From positions 1,410,501 to 1,474,500 of the forward strand of contig CP019797.1 of assembly GCA_002951995.1 (NCBI GenBank): DNA of 64,000 bases, read 5' to 3'. Source of the DNA: Stenotrophomonas acidaminiphila (lineage in GTDB: Bacteria; Pseudomonadota; Gammaproteobacteria; Xanthomonadales; Xanthomonadaceae). Every line of letters starts with the position of its first letter. Positions within the stretch are counted from its first letter, which is position 1. The translations under genes were made by a program, and so were the position numbers. The notes below the pieces were generated by a model that was not told the origin of the DNA, ran no database searches, and saw only the letters and a list, made by a program, of their open reading frames with translations. Shown here piece after piece: positions 50,821 to 60,890 of this stretch.

Positions 50821-52131
50821 GTGTTTGACCGCTCCAAACGAGGCGAACACGCGCTGTTGATCCAGCCGCACGCAGGGCGGCTGGAAGAGGATGTGCTGGA
50901 AGAGTTCACCGACCTGGCCCGCTCGGCCGGTGCCAGCATCGCGGCCACCGTGACCGCGCGCATCGACCGCCCCAACCCCTCCACCCTGATCGGCAGCGGC
51001 AAGCTGGACGAGGTCAAGGCCATGGCCGACGCCACCGGCGCCGACCTGGTGCTGGTCAACCATGCCCTGACCCCGGTGCAGGAACGCAACCTGGAGCGGT
51101 TCCTGGAGCGGCGCGTGATCGACCGCACCGGGCTGATCCTGGACATCTTCGCCCAGCGTGCGCACAGCCACGAAGGCAAGCTGCAGGTGGAACTGGCGCA
51201 GCTGCGCCACCTGGCCACGCGCCTGGTGCGCGGCTGGACCCACCTGGAGCGCCAGCGCGGCGGTTCCATCGGCCTGCGCGGCCCCGGCGAAACCCAGCTG
51301 GAAACCGACCGCCGCCTGCTGCAGAAGCGGGTGGAGCAGCTGCAGAAGCGGCTGGAAAAAGTCGAGGTGCAGCGCACCCAGATGCGCCGCGCACGCGTGC
51401 GCAGCGAAATGCCGCGCGTGGCCCTGGTGGGCTACACCAATGCCGGCAAGTCGACCCTGTTCAATGCGCTGACCGGTGCCGGCGCCTACGCCGCTGACCA
51501 GCTGTTCGCCACGCTCGACCCGACCGTGCGCCGCATCGCGCTGCCCGGCGGCAACGCGATGCTGGCCGACACCGTGGGGTTCGTCCGCGACCTGCCGCAT
51601 GAACTCGTGGCGGCGTTCCGCTCGACCCTGAGCGAAGCACGCGAGGCCGATTTCCTGCTGCATCTGGTGGACGCCGCCGATCCGCTGCGCGAGGAACGCA
51701 TCGCCCAGGTGGACGAAGTGCTGGAGGCGGTGGGCGCGGGTGAGCTGCCGCAACTGCTGGTGTTCAACAAGATCGACCGCATCGAGGGTGCCGAGGTGCG
51801 CCACGACGCGCAGGACGGCGTGCCGGACGAGGCGCGCCGCGAGCGGGTGTGGATCTCCGCGCGCGACGGCCGCGGCCTGGACCTGTTGCAGTCGGTGCTG
51901 GGCAAGCGCCTGGGCCTGCAGCACGTCACCGGCCGCGTACGCCTGCCGCCGGGCGCTGGCCGGCTGCGCTCGCGGCTGCACCAGCTCGAAGTCATCCGCA
52001 GCGAGCAGGCCGACGAGGAGGGCTGGCTGATCGACGTGGACATTCCCATCGCCGAGGCCGAGAAGCTGGCCGCAGGCGCCGACGGCGCGGTGATCCGCGC
52101 GCTGCTGCCGGAGCGCGAACCGGAGTGGTGA
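50821..52131 (+). CDS. hflX: GTPase HflX
   Basis: A 436-residue ribosome-associated GTPase that splits stalled 70S ribosomes. The N-terminal HflX domain contains NPSTLIGSGKLDEV and the glycine-rich RGPGETQLETDRR linker. The G1 motif GYTNAGKST is at residues 204-212, DTVGFVRDLP is G3 and NKIDRI is G4. It starts at GTG 50821, 14 bp after hfq, and is followed by a strong hairpin. Confidence 0.97.
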   Translation: MFDRSKRGEHALLIQPHAGRLEEDVLEEFTDLARSAGASIAATVTARIDRPNPSTLIGSGKLDEVKAMADATGADLVLVNHALTPVQERNLERFLERRVIDRTGLILDIFAQRAHSHEGKLQVELAQLRHLATRLVRGWTHLERQRGGSIGLRGPGETQLETDRRLLQKRVEQLQKRLEKVEVQRTQMRRARVRSEMPRVALVGYTNAGKSTLFNALTGAGAYAADQLFATLDPTVRRIALPGGNAMLADTVGFVRDLPHELVAAFRSTLSEAREADFLLHLVDAADPLREERIAQVDEVLEAVGAGELPQLLVFNKIDRIEGAEVRHDAQDGVPDEARRERVWISARDGRGLDLLQSVLGKRLGLQHVTGRVRLPPGAGRLRSRLHQLEVIRSEQADEEGWLIDVDIPIAEAEKLAAGADGAVIRALLPEREPEW

Positions 52132-52158
52132 GTCGTTCACGATGGACTTGCATGGGAA

Positions 52159-52200
52159 ACGAAACAGGAGCGACGTGAGTCGCTCCTGTTTCGTCATTGT
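52159..52200 (+). terminator. Terminator hairpin after hflX
   Basis: A perfect 16-bp stem (52159-52174 with 52179-52194) around GTGA. The T-tract is weak (CATTGT), so it may equally block the opposite strand. Confidence 0.7.
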
Positions 52201-52257
52201 GCTGGCGGTTTCCGCTGGCGGCGCTTCGTCCGTCTTGGGAGATGCAACTTCAACCGC

Positions 52258-52348
52258 GCCAGTGCCTGCCCCGGCCGCACCGGGCTTTCGGCTTTCAGCG
52301 CGGGATCGAACCGCGCCACGCCCGGCGACGGCAGCACGATCACGGTGG
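52258..52348 (-). pseudogene. Duplicated 3' fragment of psd
   Basis: This 91-bp segment matches 52460-52550, the 3' end of psd, at 88 of 91 positions with no gaps and in the same orientation, offset by 202 bp. In the psd frame it reads [22 protein letters not shown], with GPT where psd has the self-cleaving GST, and runs past the normal end. Weaker similarity continues to about 52375 and a stop precedes it. It has no start and cannot encode an enzyme. Confidence 0.85.
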
Positions 52349-52446
52349 GGCCATGGATGAAGCGCGCCGCGCCTCACTGCCGCCAGGGCGCCAGCGGGGT
52401 GAGCGCGTCGCCATGCGTCGTGATGTGGCCGCGCCGGAACAGGTCA

Positions 52447-53289
52447 TTACGTCAGCCGTGCCAGTGCCTGCCCCAGCCGCACCGGGCTTTCGGCTTTCAG
52501 CGCGGGATCGAACCGCGCCACGCCCGGCGGCAGCAGCACGATCACGGTGGAGCCGTAGTTGAAACGGGCCATCTCCGCGAACCGTTCCAGCGTGATCCCC
52601 TTGCCGCGCCAGTCCTTGCGGGTGATGCGGTCGCCGTAGGCGGGGATTTCCTCGCCGCTCCAGACCGTTTCCACGCCGCTGACCAGCAGCGCGCCGACCA
52701 TCACCTGCACCATCGGGCCGAAGTCGGTGTCGAAGTGGCACACCAGCCGCTCGTTGCGGGCGAACAGACGTGGCACGTGGGCCACCGCGGCCGGGCCGAC
52801 GCTGAACAGGCGCCCGGGCACGTGCACGGTCTCGCGCAGGGTGCCGGTCCAGGGCATGTGCACGCGGTGGTAGTCGCGCGGCGACAGGTACACGGTGGCG
52901 AACAGGCCGTTGGCGAAGGGTTCGGCAGCGCTGGCGTCGCCGAGCAGTTCGGCGGCGGTGAACGACTGGCCCTTGGCCTGGAAGATGCGACCGTCCTCGA
53001 TCGCGCCGAGCTGGCTGATGCGCCCGTCGGCCGGCATCAGCAGCGCACGCGGGTCGGCATCGGCCACGCGCGCGCCGGGGGCCAGCGCGCGGGTGAAGAA
53101 GGCATTGAAGCTGGAGTAGCTGCGCGGGTCCGGGTCGGCCGCCTCGGCCAGGTTGACGTCGAACTTCCGGGTCACCGTGTCGATCAGCCAGCGCGACACG
53201 CGCGGGCTGCGCGAATAGGCCAGCGAGCGCGCCATCGACGACAGCAGGCGATGGGGCAGGGCATGGGTGAGCGTGGTCAACAGACTCAT
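52447..53289 (-). CDS. psd: Phosphatidylserine decarboxylase proenzyme
   Basis: A 280-residue membrane enzyme making phosphatidylethanolamine. The self-cleavage site that creates the pyruvoyl group is Gly246-Ser247-Thr248 in [14 protein letters not shown]. Upstream are [12 protein letters not shown] and [15 protein letters not shown], both family motifs. The start at 53289 overlaps the stop of the SCO1 gene (ATGA); the longer frame to 53682 lies inside it. The 3' end is partly duplicated downstream. Confidence 0.96.
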   Translation of the reverse strand: MSLLTTLTHALPHRLLSSMARSLAYSRSPRVSRWLIDTVTRKFDVNLAEAADPDPRSYSSFNAFFTRALAPGARVADADPRALLMPADGRISQLGAIEDGRIFQAKGQSFTAAELLGDASAAEPFANGLFATVYLSPRDYHRVHMPWTGTLRETVHVPGRLFSVGPAAVAHVPRLFARNERLVCHFDTDFGPMVQVMVGALLVSGVETVWSGEEIPAYGDRITRKDWRGKGITLERFAEMARFNYGSTVIVLLPPGVARFDPALKAESPVRLGQALARLT

Positions 53290-53933
53290 GGTGCGGTGGT
53301 TCCGGTGAGCTTGGTCAGGTCGCTGGCGATCAGCTTCGGGTCGAACGGCGGGCGCATCAGCCCGGCCAGCCGGCCCTCGGGGTCGAGCACCGCGATGCTG
53401 GCCGAGTGGTCCATGCTGTAGTCGTTCGGGTTGGTCTTGTAGTTCTTTCCCGGGGCCTTCTGGAACACCAGGCCCAGCGGCGTGGCGAAGCGCTCCAGCG
53501 ACGGCACGTCGGCGGTGGCGGCCAGGGTGTCCTTGTGGAAGGCATGGGCGTATTCGCCCAGCCGTGCCGGGGTGTCGCGCTCGGGATCGACCGACACGAA
53601 CACCACGCGCGGGCGCAGGCTTTCGGGAATGCGCTCCCACTGCTTCTGCGCCAGGGCCAGTTCGGACAGGGTGGTCGGGCACACGTCCGGGCAGGAGGTG
53701 AAGCCCAGGAACACCAGGGTCCAGTGCCCGCGCAGCTCACCGGGAATCAGGCGGGTACCGTCGGACTGGCTGAGGCTGAAATCGGGCAGCGGCCGGGGCG
53801 TGGGGTAGAAAATGATCGAGCCGGCCTGGTGGCCGCCGTTGCCGGCCGGGCCGAATACCTTCTGCGCCAGCAACAGGCCCAGCCCTGCCGCCAGCGCGAT
53901 GGCCAGGACGATGCCGGTATTGCGGTTGAACAT
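53286..53933 (-). CDS. SCO1/SenC family copper/redox protein
   Basis: A 215-residue thioredoxin-fold protein anchored by an N-terminal helix ([20 protein letters not shown]). The copper-binding CxxxC is in [12 protein letters not shown], and the distant histidine lies in [16 protein letters not shown] proteins deliver copper to cytochrome oxidase CuA or act in redox homeostasis. Overlap with psd implies co-transcription; no oxidase genes are adjacent. Confidence 0.93.
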   Translation of the reverse strand: MFNRNTGIVLAIALAAGLGLLLAQKVFGPAGNGGHQAGSIIFYPTPRPLPDFSLSQSDGTRLIPGELRGHWTLVFLGFTSCPDVCPTTLSELALAQKQWERIPESLRPRVVFVSVDPERDTPARLGEYAHAFHKDTLAATADVPSLERFATPLGLVFQKAPGKNYKTNPNDYSMDHSASIAVLDPEGRLAGLMRPPFDPKLIASDLTKLTGTTAP

Positions 53934-54079
53934 GGACCGTTTCTCCGTAGGGGTGGTGGCGGCCCCGCCAGGGCGGGGCGCGGGTCTGCGGGGGCGGTGG
54001 CCGTGCGCGCTGACGGCTGCTTGCCGGGGCGTTGCGGCCCGATGCCGGGACATCGCCGCAGTTTCGGCTGCAACCGGGC

Positions 54080-54108
54080 GCTCAATATACCGGGTGCACG
54101 CCTATAAT
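54080..54108 (+). promoter_or_regulatory. Promoter of the prmB-aroC operon
   Basis: A perfect TATAAT at 54103-54108. The -35 is poor: GCTCAA at 54080 would give 17-bp spacing. The ATG is 30 bp downstream of the -10. Confidence 0.5.
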
Positions 54109-54137
54109 CGCAGACCACTCTTGCCCCCCGTATTGCC

Positions 54138-55064
54138 ATGACAGCCCAGGCGGCCGCCGAACTCCACACGATCATCGACCTGATCCGCTACGGCGCCAGC
54201 CGTTTCAATGCCGCGGGCCTGACCTTCGGGCACAGCTACGACAATGCGCTGGACGAGGCCACCAGCCTGGTGCTGCATACCCTGCACCTGCCGCCGGACC
54301 TGGGCCCGGCCTATGGCCAGGCGCGACTGCTGGCCGAGGAGAAGCAGCAGGTGCTGGCGCTGTTCGAGCGCCGCATCGCCGAGCGCGTGCCCGCCGCCTA
54401 CCTGACCGGCGAGGCGTGGTTCGCCGGGCTGAGCTTCAAGAGCGACGCGCGCGCGCTGGTGCCGCGCTCGCCGATCGCCGAGCTGATCCTCAATGGTTTC
54501 GAACCATGGCTGGCCGGGCGCGAGGTCACCCGCGCGCTGGACCTGTGCACCGGTTCGGGCTGCATCGCCATCGCCATGGGCCACTATTACCCGAACTGGC
54601 AGGTGGACGGCAGCGACATCAACGACGCCGCGCTGTCGCTGGCGGCCGAGAACAAGGAGCGCCTGCTCGCGCACAACGTCGAACTGGTCAAAAGTGACCT
54701 GTTCGCCGGCCTGCAGGGCCGGGTCTACGACCTGATCGTCACCAACCCGCCGTACGTCACCAACGACGAGACCGATGCGCTGCCGCGCGAGTACGCGCAC
54801 GAGCCGGAACTGGCGCTGCGCGCCGGCGACGACGGCCTGGACCTGGTGCTGAAGATCCTGCGCGACGCCCCGGACCACCTGAGCGAGGACGGCCTGCTGA
54901 TCTGCGAGGTGGGGGATTCGGAGCAGCACCTGGTCAAGCTGCTGCCGGAAGTGTTCATGTCCTGGATCGAGTTCAAGGTCGGGCAGATGGGCATCTTCGC
55001 GGTCGAGGCCGCCGAGCTGCGCGCGCACCACGCGCGCATCGCCGAGCTGGCGGCGCAGCGATGA
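54138..55064 (+). CDS. prmB: 50S ribosomal protein L3 N5-glutamine methyltransferase
   Basis: A 308-residue SAM-dependent methyltransferase of the HemK family. The SAM motif is [15 protein letters not shown], and the catalytic NPPY is at residues 203-206 in [11 protein letters not shown]. The N-terminus ([20 protein letters not shown]) is typical of PrmB rather than PrmC. aroC overlaps by ATGA, the conserved prmB-aroC order. Confidence 0.95.
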   Translation: MTAQAAAELHTIIDLIRYGASRFNAAGLTFGHSYDNALDEATSLVLHTLHLPPDLGPAYGQARLLAEEKQQVLALFERRIAERVPAAYLTGEAWFAGLSFKSDARALVPRSPIAELILNGFEPWLAGREVTRALDLCTGSGCIAIAMGHYYPNWQVDGSDINDAALSLAAENKERLLAHNVELVKSDLFAGLQGRVYDLIVTNPPYVTNDETDALPREYAHEPELALRAGDDGLDLVLKILRDAPDHLSEDGLLICEVGDSEQHLVKLLPEVFMSWIEFKVGQMGIFAVEAAELRAHHARIAELAAQR

Positions 55065-56164
55065 GTTCCAACGCCTTCGGCAAGCTGCTGACGGTCACCA
55101 CCTTCGGCGAGTCGCACGGGCCGGCGATCGGCTGCGTGATCGATGGTTGCCCGCCGGGGCTGGAGATCGCGCCGGAGGAATTCACCCGCGACCTGCAGCG
55201 CCGCGCTACCGGCAGGAGCCGGCACACCTCGGCGCGGCGCGAGGCCGACGAGGTGGAGATCCTGTCCGGGGTGTACGAAGGCCGCACCACCGGCACCCCG
55301 ATCGCGCTGCTGATCCGCAACACCGACCAGCGCAGCAAGGACTACAGCAATATCGCCGCGCAGTTCCGCCCGGGCCATGCCGACTACAGCTACTGGCAGA
55401 AGTACGGCATCCGCGACCCGCGCGGCGGCGGTCGCTCCTCGGCGCGCGAGACCACCATGCGCGTGGCCGCCGGGGTGATCGCCAAGAAATGGCTGCTGCA
55501 GCGCCACGGGGTGACCGTGCGCGGCTGGCTGTCGCAGCTGGGCGGGATCACGCCGACGGGCTTTGACTGGAACGCGGTGGAGGACAACCCGTTCTTCTGG
55601 CCGGATGCGGCCCAGGTGCCGGCGCTGGAGGCGTACATGGACGCGCTGCGCAAGTCCGGCGATTCGGTCGGCGCGCGGGTCAACGTGGTCGCCGACGGCG
55701 TGCCGCCGGGCTGGGGCGAGCCGATCTACGGCAAGCTCGACGGCGAGATCGCCGCGGCATTGATGAGCATAAACGCGGTCAAGGGCGTGGAGATCGGCGA
55801 CGGTTTTGCCAGCGCCGCGCAGAAGGGCACCGAACACCGCGACCTGATCACGCCGGACGGCTTCCAGTCCAACCATGCCGGCGGCATCCTCGGCGGCATC
55901 GCCACCGGCCAGCAGATCGTCGCCTCGATGGTGCTCAAGCCGACCTCCAGCCTGCGCCTGCCGGGCGCCACGGTGGACGTGCACGGCAATGCGGTGGACG
56001 TGGTCACCACCGGCCGCCACGACCCCTGCGTCGGCATCCGCGCCACCCCCATCGCCGAGGCGATGCTGGCGCTGGTGCTGATGGACCAGGCGCTGCGCCA
56101 CCGCGCGCAGTGCGGCGACGTCGGCGTGGTGCAACCGCGCATCCCCGGCAGCCTCGATGGCTGA
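55061..56164 (+). CDS. aroC: Chorismate synthase
   Basis: A 367-residue FMN-dependent enzyme converting EPSP to chorismate, the last common step of aromatic synthesis. [40 protein letters not shown] and [18 protein letters not shown] are the signatures; [17 protein letters not shown] is near the end. It overlaps both prmB (4 bp) and the next gene (8 bp). Confidence 0.98.
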   Translation: MSSNAFGKLLTVTTFGESHGPAIGCVIDGCPPGLEIAPEEFTRDLQRRATGRSRHTSARREADEVEILSGVYEGRTTGTPIALLIRNTDQRSKDYSNIAAQFRPGHADYSYWQKYGIRDPRGGGRSSARETTMRVAAGVIAKKWLLQRHGVTVRGWLSQLGGITPTGFDWNAVEDNPFFWPDAAQVPALEAYMDALRKSGDSVGARVNVVADGVPPGWGEPIYGKLDGEIAAALMSINAVKGVEIGDGFASAAQKGTEHRDLITPDGFQSNHAGGILGGIATGQQIVASMVLKPTSSLRLPGATVDVHGNAVDVVTTGRHDPCVGIRATPIAEAMLALVLMDQALRHRAQCGDVGVVQPRIPGSLDG

Positions 56165-57206
56165 GCGGCGGCCCCGCGTCTGGGTGGCGCAGCCGCTGTT
56201 CGACGACACCGTCGCGCAGCTGGCCGCGTACTGCGACGTGGACGCCACGACGGCCATCACCGCCCATGACAGTGCGGCGCTGGCCGCGCGCCTGGCCGGG
56301 GTCGATGGCGCCCTGGTCACGCTCAACGAGCGCATCGGCGCGGCCGAGATCGCCGCTGCCCGGTCGCTGAAGGTCATCGCCAACGTCGGCGTCGGCTACA
56401 ACAACCTGGACATCGCGGCGTTGGGCGCGGCCGGCATCATCGCCACCAACACCCCCGACGTGCTCACCGAGACCACCGCCGATCTCGGTTTCGCGCTGCT
56501 GATGGCCGCGGCGCGGCGCATCGTCGAATCCGACCGCTGGCTGCGCGATGGCCACTGGGGGCAGTGGTCGTTCACCACCATGCTCGGCGCCGACCTGCAC
56601 GGCAGCACCCTGGGCATCGTCGGCATGGGCCGCATCGGCCAGGCCATCGCCCGCCGTGGCCACCACGGCTTCGGCATGACGGTGCTGTACCACAACCGCT
56701 CGCGCCTGCCCGCGGACGTGGAGCAGGCGGCCGGTGCGCGCTACGCCGGCTTCGAGGAACTGCTGGGCCGCGTCGACCACCTGCTGCTGGCGCTGCCCTA
56801 CAGCGCGCAGAACCACCACCTCATCGACGCCGCCGCGCTGGCGAGGATGAAGCCCAGCGCCACCCTGGTGAACATCGCCCGCGGCGGTCTGGTCGACGAG
56901 CTGGCGCTGGCCGACGCGCTGGCCCATGGCCGCCTGGCCGCGGCCGCGCTGGACGTGTACGAGAACGAGCCCGACGTGCGTCCGGAACTGCGGGCGCTGC
57001 GCAACATCGTGCTGACCCCGCATATCGGCAGCGCCTCGCTGGCCACGCGCCGGGCGATGGTGCAGCGGGCGGTGGACAACCTGCTCGCCGGCCTTGGCCT
57101 GGGCGCGAACGCCGGGCGCCCGGCCAACGTGGTCAACGCCGGGCTGCTGGCCGGCGGCGCCGGCGTGGGCGATGCCGGCGGCAGGATCGACATCAACAAA
57201 CGATAG
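56157..57206 (+). CDS. D-2-hydroxyacid dehydrogenase (glyoxylate/hydroxypyruvate reductase type)
   Basis: A 349-residue NAD(P)H-dependent dehydrogenase. The Rossmann motif [16 protein letters not shown], catalytic Arg in [10 protein letters not shown], Glu in YENEPDVR and His in LTPHIGSAS make a complete active site. It is closest in pattern to GhrB-type 2-ketogluconate/hydroxypyruvate reductases; the substrate is not certain. It is the third gene of the prmB-aroC operon. Confidence 0.9.
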   Translation: MAERRPRVWVAQPLFDDTVAQLAAYCDVDATTAITAHDSAALAARLAGVDGALVTLNERIGAAEIAAARSLKVIANVGVGYNNLDIAALGAAGIIATNTPDVLTETTADLGFALLMAAARRIVESDRWLRDGHWGQWSFTTMLGADLHGSTLGIVGMGRIGQAIARRGHHGFGMTVLYHNRSRLPADVEQAAGARYAGFEELLGRVDHLLLALPYSAQNHHLIDAAALARMKPSATLVNIARGGLVDELALADALAHGRLAAAALDVYENEPDVRPELRALRNIVLTPHIGSASLATRRAMVQRAVDNLLAGLGLGANAGRPANVVNAGLLAGGAGVGDAGGRIDINKR

Positions 57207-57288
57207 GGAGCCTCCGCGGCTGTCGCCGGAGGTTCCCCGAACCTGGCTCGACGTGTGTTCCCCCTCTCCATTTTTCGAGTACCCCCCC

Positions 57289-58314
57289 ATGAGCAATGAA
57301 GCCCGTCGTTTCCATGTAGCCGTCGTCGGCGCCACCGGCGCGGTCGGCCAGACCATGTTGGCCATCCTCGCCGAGCGCGGTTTCCCGGTGGGCACGCTGA
57401 GCCTGCTCGCCTCCGAGCGCTCGGCCGGCCAGCAGGTCGAGTTCAACGGTGGAAAGGTCACCATCCAGGACCTCGCCACGTTTGATCCGACCGGCGTCGA
57501 GATCGCCCTGTTCTCCGCCGGTGGCGGCATTTCCAGGGAATACGCGCCGAAGTTCGCCGCCGCCGGCGCGGTCGTCATCGACAACTCGTCCTGCTTCCGC
57601 TACGACGACGACGTGCCGCTGGTGGTGTCCGAGGTCAACCCGGAAGCGGCGAAGAACCGCCCGCGCGGCATCATCGCCAACCCCAACTGCTCGACCATGC
57701 AGCTGATGCCGGTGCTGGCGCCGATCCACCGCGAATACGGCATCGAGCGCATCAACGTGGCCACCTACCAGTCCGTGTCCGGCGCCGGCCAGACCGGCAT
57801 GGAGGAGCTGGGCAAGCAGACCGCGCAGCTGCTCGGGTTCCAGGAGATCGAGCCGGCCAAGTTCCCGGTGCAGATCGCCTTCAACCTGATCCCGCATATC
57901 GACGAGTTCCTGGACAACGGCTTCACCAAGGAAGAGATGAAGCTGGTGTGGGAGACCCGCAAGATCCTCGGCGACGACAGCATCCAGGTGAACCCCACGG
58001 CGGTGCGGGTGCCCGTGTTCTATGGCCACTCCGAGGCGGTGAACATCGAAACCCGCAGGAAGATCAGCGTCGAACAGGCGCGCGAACTGCTGGCCGCCGC
58101 GCCGGGGGTGAAGGTGGTCGACGAGCGCCGGGCCGGTGGTTACCCGACCCCGGTCACCCATGCCTCGGGCACCGACCCGGTTTACGTGGGTCGTATCCGC
58201 GAGGATCTTTCGCACCCGCGTGGGCTGAACATGTGGGTGGTGGCCGACAACATCCGCAAGGGCGCCGCGCTCAACGCGGTGCAGCTGGCCGAGCTGGTCG
58301 CCAACGGCGGCTGA
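57289..58314 (+). CDS. asd: Aspartate-semialdehyde dehydrogenase
   Basis: A 341-residue NADPH enzyme for lysine, threonine, methionine and diaminopimelate synthesis. The N-terminal VAVVGATGAVGQTML binds cofactor, Cys134 in ANPNCSTMQL is the nucleophile, and SVSGAGQTG and PVFYGHSEAVN are conserved. No Shine-Dalgarno sequence precedes the ATG at 57289; it follows a C7 run. A 9-residue extra in-frame start region is absent. Confidence 0.97.
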   Translation: MSNEARRFHVAVVGATGAVGQTMLAILAERGFPVGTLSLLASERSAGQQVEFNGGKVTIQDLATFDPTGVEIALFSAGGGISREYAPKFAAAGAVVIDNSSCFRYDDDVPLVVSEVNPEAAKNRPRGIIANPNCSTMQLMPVLAPIHREYGIERINVATYQSVSGAGQTGMEELGKQTAQLLGFQEIEPAKFPVQIAFNLIPHIDEFLDNGFTKEEMKLVWETRKILGDDSIQVNPTAVRVPVFYGHSEAVNIETRRKISVEQARELLAAAPGVKVVDERRAGGYPTPVTHASGTDPVYVGRIREDLSHPRGLNMWVVADNIRKGAALNAVQLAELVANGG

Positions 58315-58414
58315 GAGACCAGGCCGGCACAACGCCGGGTCCGCTGTACCGCAACCTTCGGATCGCATCTGGACCACAGCCCCCTGCGTCAGGGGGCGCG
58401 CCGAAGGCGGGGGT

Positions 58415-58561
58415 GTGGCAAGCGGGAGACGGGGCCCGCGGTTTGCGCAGCAGACCGTGGGGCGACAGCGCGCAGCGCTGGCGTGTCCGTGGCAAACGGG
58501 AGACGGGCCACGCGGTTTGCGCAGCAGACCGTGGGACGCCAACGCGCCGCGCCGGGGTGTC
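58415..58561. repeat. 74-bp direct repeat, two copies
   Basis: Copies at 58415-58488 and 58489-58561 share long identical blocks such as CGGTTTGCGCAGCAGACCGT and are about 85% alike overall. A GC hairpin (GCCCCCTG-CGT-CAGGGGGC, 58379-58397) precedes them. Together they fill the 294-bp asd-fimV gap, which has no gene. Confidence 0.8.
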
Positions 58562-58608
58562 GTCCCCCGCGGTATTCGGAACCCGGCTGTGCCGGTATAT
58601 TTGCCGGC

Positions 58609-60453
58609 ATGAAACCAAGGGGCAGGGGCGCGACGCGCTCGATACAAGGCATGCTGGTGCTCGCGCTGGGGCTGTACAGCAGCGCCGCGCTTGCCCTCGG
58701 CCTGGGCAACATCCGCGTCCTGTCCAGGCCGGGGCAGCCGCTGGTGGCCGAGATTCCGGTGATCTCCAGCGACCCGGGCGAGCTGGAGCGCGCCACGGTG
58801 GGGCTGGCGTCGGCGGCGACCTTCGAGCGCGTCGGCCTGTCGCGCCCGGAGGGGCTGGTCGGCGAACTGCAGTTCCAGTTCGCCCAGGATGCGCAGGGGC
58901 GGGCGGTGGTCCGGGTGACCAGCGCGACGCCGGTACAGGTGCCGGCGCTGAGCTTCCTGATCGAGGTCGACTGGGGGCAGGGGCGGCTGGTGCGCGAATA
59001 CTCCGCGCTGGTCGTCGCGCCGGAGGCCGCCACCGCGGTCGCAGAGCCGGTGATCGAGGCGCCGGCGGCGGCCCCGTCCAACCTGATCGTGCGCGAGCCG
59101 GCACCTTTGCCGGCATCGGCGCCCACGCCAACCGCAACGCCGAAGCCCGCGCCGGCCACGGCCGCGGTCGCCACGGCCGCTGCGCCGCGTCCGGCGCCCA
59201 TTTCGCAGGCGACGGCGCCGGACGGCACCCTGGCGCCGGTACGCAGCGGCCAGACCCTGTCGGGCATCGCCGGCCAGCTGGCCCGTGACAACGGCGTTTC
59301 CCTGGACCAGGCGATGGTCGCGCTGCTGCGCGCCAACCCCGAGGCGTTCATCCGCGGCAACGTCAACCTGCTCCGCCAGGGGGCCGTGCTGCGCGTGCCG
59401 GAAAGCGGCGAGCTGCAACGCATCGACAGCGCCGCCGCGCGCGTGCTGGTGCGCGAGCATGTCGCGCAGTGGCGCCAGGCGCGTGCGCCGATTCCGCAGC
59501 CGGCGCTGGCCGGTGCGGCGGCCAGCGTGGCCAGGCCGGCGACGGCGACGGCGGCGGCAAACGATGCGCGGCTGGAAATCGCGCCGGCGGTGGCCGGCGC
59601 GCAACAGGCGGCAGGAACGACGACCGGGCTCGAGGCCGGTGGCGAGGGCGACATGGCGGCGAACGAACAACTGCGGCAGGCCAGGGAAGACCTCGCCACG
59701 CGCGATGCGGAATTGCAGGAACTGCGCGAGCGCGTGGCCGAGCTGGAGAAGCTGCAGGCACAGCAGCAGTCGCTGATCGCGATGAAGGACAGCAACCTGG
59801 CCGCGGCGCAGCAGCGCCTGGCCGAGGTCGGGAAGAAGGAGCCGGCAGGTACGGCGCCATGGGCGTGGTTGGGGGTGTTGCTGCTGGTGGTGGCCGCGGC
59901 GGGCTGGTGGCTGTCGCGCCGGCGCCGGCCTTCACCGCTGCCGCCGGCGCCGGGCGCCGGCCATGCTGCCGCTATGGAGTTGTCCGCGCTGGCCGCGGCA
60001 ATGCCCGCGGTGGAGGCGCAGGCCGTGGCCCGGGACGTGCCTGCCGTGCAGGAACATGCGCCCGCCGCCGACCAATCCGAAGTCGAGCTCGAGGCCGAGG
60101 TCGAGGCTGAAGCCGAAGCCGTGCCGTTCTGGTCGAGGCCATCCGCTGGCACCCCCGCATCGCGTCCGCCGCGACAGGAACCGGTGCTGTCGTCCGACGC
60201 GGCACCGGTGTCGGGCGCTGACGCACCGGCGGAACCCGCCGCACAGGAGACCGACACGTGGCCGGCCGCCGACATGGCCAGCCTGGCGCCGCTCAATCCG
60301 GCCCCGGCCGGGCGCGAACGGCTCGAACTGGCGATCGCCTATCTGGACCTGGGCGATGCGGAAACCGCGCGCACGCTGCTGAACGAGGTGGCGGCGGGCG
60401 AGGACGCGCAGGCGCGCGCCGAAGCAATGGAACTACTGGGACGGCTGCGATGA
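58609..60453 (+). CDS. fimV: FimV-like pilus/polar hub protein
   Basis: A 614-residue inner-membrane protein. A signal peptide (LVLALGLYSSAALA) is followed by the FimV N-terminal domain (LGNIRVLSRPGQPLVAEIPV), a Pro/Ala linker, a LysM-like peptidoglycan-binding region (VRSGQTLSGIAGQLARDNGV), a coiled coil and a membrane helix (418-438). The acidic cytoplasmic part ends in a TPR-like FimV C-terminal motif (LELAIAYLDLGDAETARTLL). It organises type IV pilus and polarity functions. It is shorter than Pseudomonas FimV. The next gene overlaps by 4 bp. Confidence 0.93.
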   Translation: MKPRGRGATRSIQGMLVLALGLYSSAALALGLGNIRVLSRPGQPLVAEIPVISSDPGELERATVGLASAATFERVGLSRPEGLVGELQFQFAQDAQGRAVVRVTSATPVQVPALSFLIEVDWGQGRLVREYSALVVAPEAATAVAEPVIEAPAAAPSNLIVREPAPLPASAPTPTATPKPAPATAAVATAAAPRPAPISQATAPDGTLAPVRSGQTLSGIAGQLARDNGVSLDQAMVALLRANPEAFIRGNVNLLRQGAVLRVPESGELQRIDSAAARVLVREHVAQWRQARAPIPQPALAGAAASVARPATATAAANDARLEIAPAVAGAQQAAGTTTGLEAGGEGDMAANEQLRQAREDLATRDAELQELRERVAELEKLQAQQQSLIAMKDSNLAAAQQRLAEVGKKEPAGTAPWAWLGVLLLVVAAAGWWLSRRRRPSPLPPAPGAGHAAAMELSALAAAMPAVEAQAVARDVPAVQEHAPAADQSEVELEAEVEAEAEAVPFWSRPSAGTPASRPPRQEPVLSSDAAPVSGADAPAEPAAQETDTWPAADMASLAPLNPAPAGRERLELAIAYLDLGDAETARTLLNEVAAGEDAQARAEAMELLGRLR

Positions 60454-60830
60454 GCGGACAACAGGCGGCGGTGAAGCATGAGCGGCGCATCGACTACGTG
60501 GAGTTCGCCTCGCGCGATCCGGCGGCGAGCCGGCGCTTTTTCGAAGCGGTGTTCGGCTGGAGTTTCGAGGATTACGGCCCGGACTACACCGCGTTCGACG
60601 ACGGCGGCCTGCAGGGCGGCTTTTTCCGCGGCGAACCGGTGACCAGCACCGCCGGTGCGCCCCTGGTGGTGTTGCACGCCACCCAGTTGTCGCCGTTGCA
60701 GGCGGCGGTACTGACGCATGGCGGGCGGCTGAGCAGGTCCGAATTCACCTTTCCCGGTGGCCGCCGTTTCCAGTTCATCGAGCCCGGCGGCAACGAGCTG
60801 GCGGTGTGGTCCCAGCGCGACGCGGATTGA
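60450..60830 (+). CDS. VOC (glyoxalase-fold) family protein
   Basis: A 126-residue vicinal-oxygen-chelate protein with a beta-alpha-beta-beta-beta fold: RIDYVEFASRDPAASRRFFE, VFGWSFEDYGPDYTAF and FIEPGGNELAVWS, including the usual terminal Glu. Substrate and activity are unknown. It overlaps fimV (ATGA) and precedes truA by 60 bp, an order often seen in Xanthomonadaceae. Confidence 0.88.
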   Translation: MSGQQAAVKHERRIDYVEFASRDPAASRRFFEAVFGWSFEDYGPDYTAFDDGGLQGGFFRGEPVTSTAGAPLVVLHATQLSPLQAAVLTHGGRLSRSEFTFPGGRRFQFIEPGGNELAVWSQRDAD

Positions 60831-60890
60831 ACAGGCGTCCGCCGGGGAATTCCAGCCCCGGCCGCGGCTGGCGACAGGAGAAGTTTGACG

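Noticed and set aside
52136..52377. Second psd paralogue
   Set aside because: Homology covers only about 90-120 bp of the 3' end, with a stop just upstream and no start; a fragment only.
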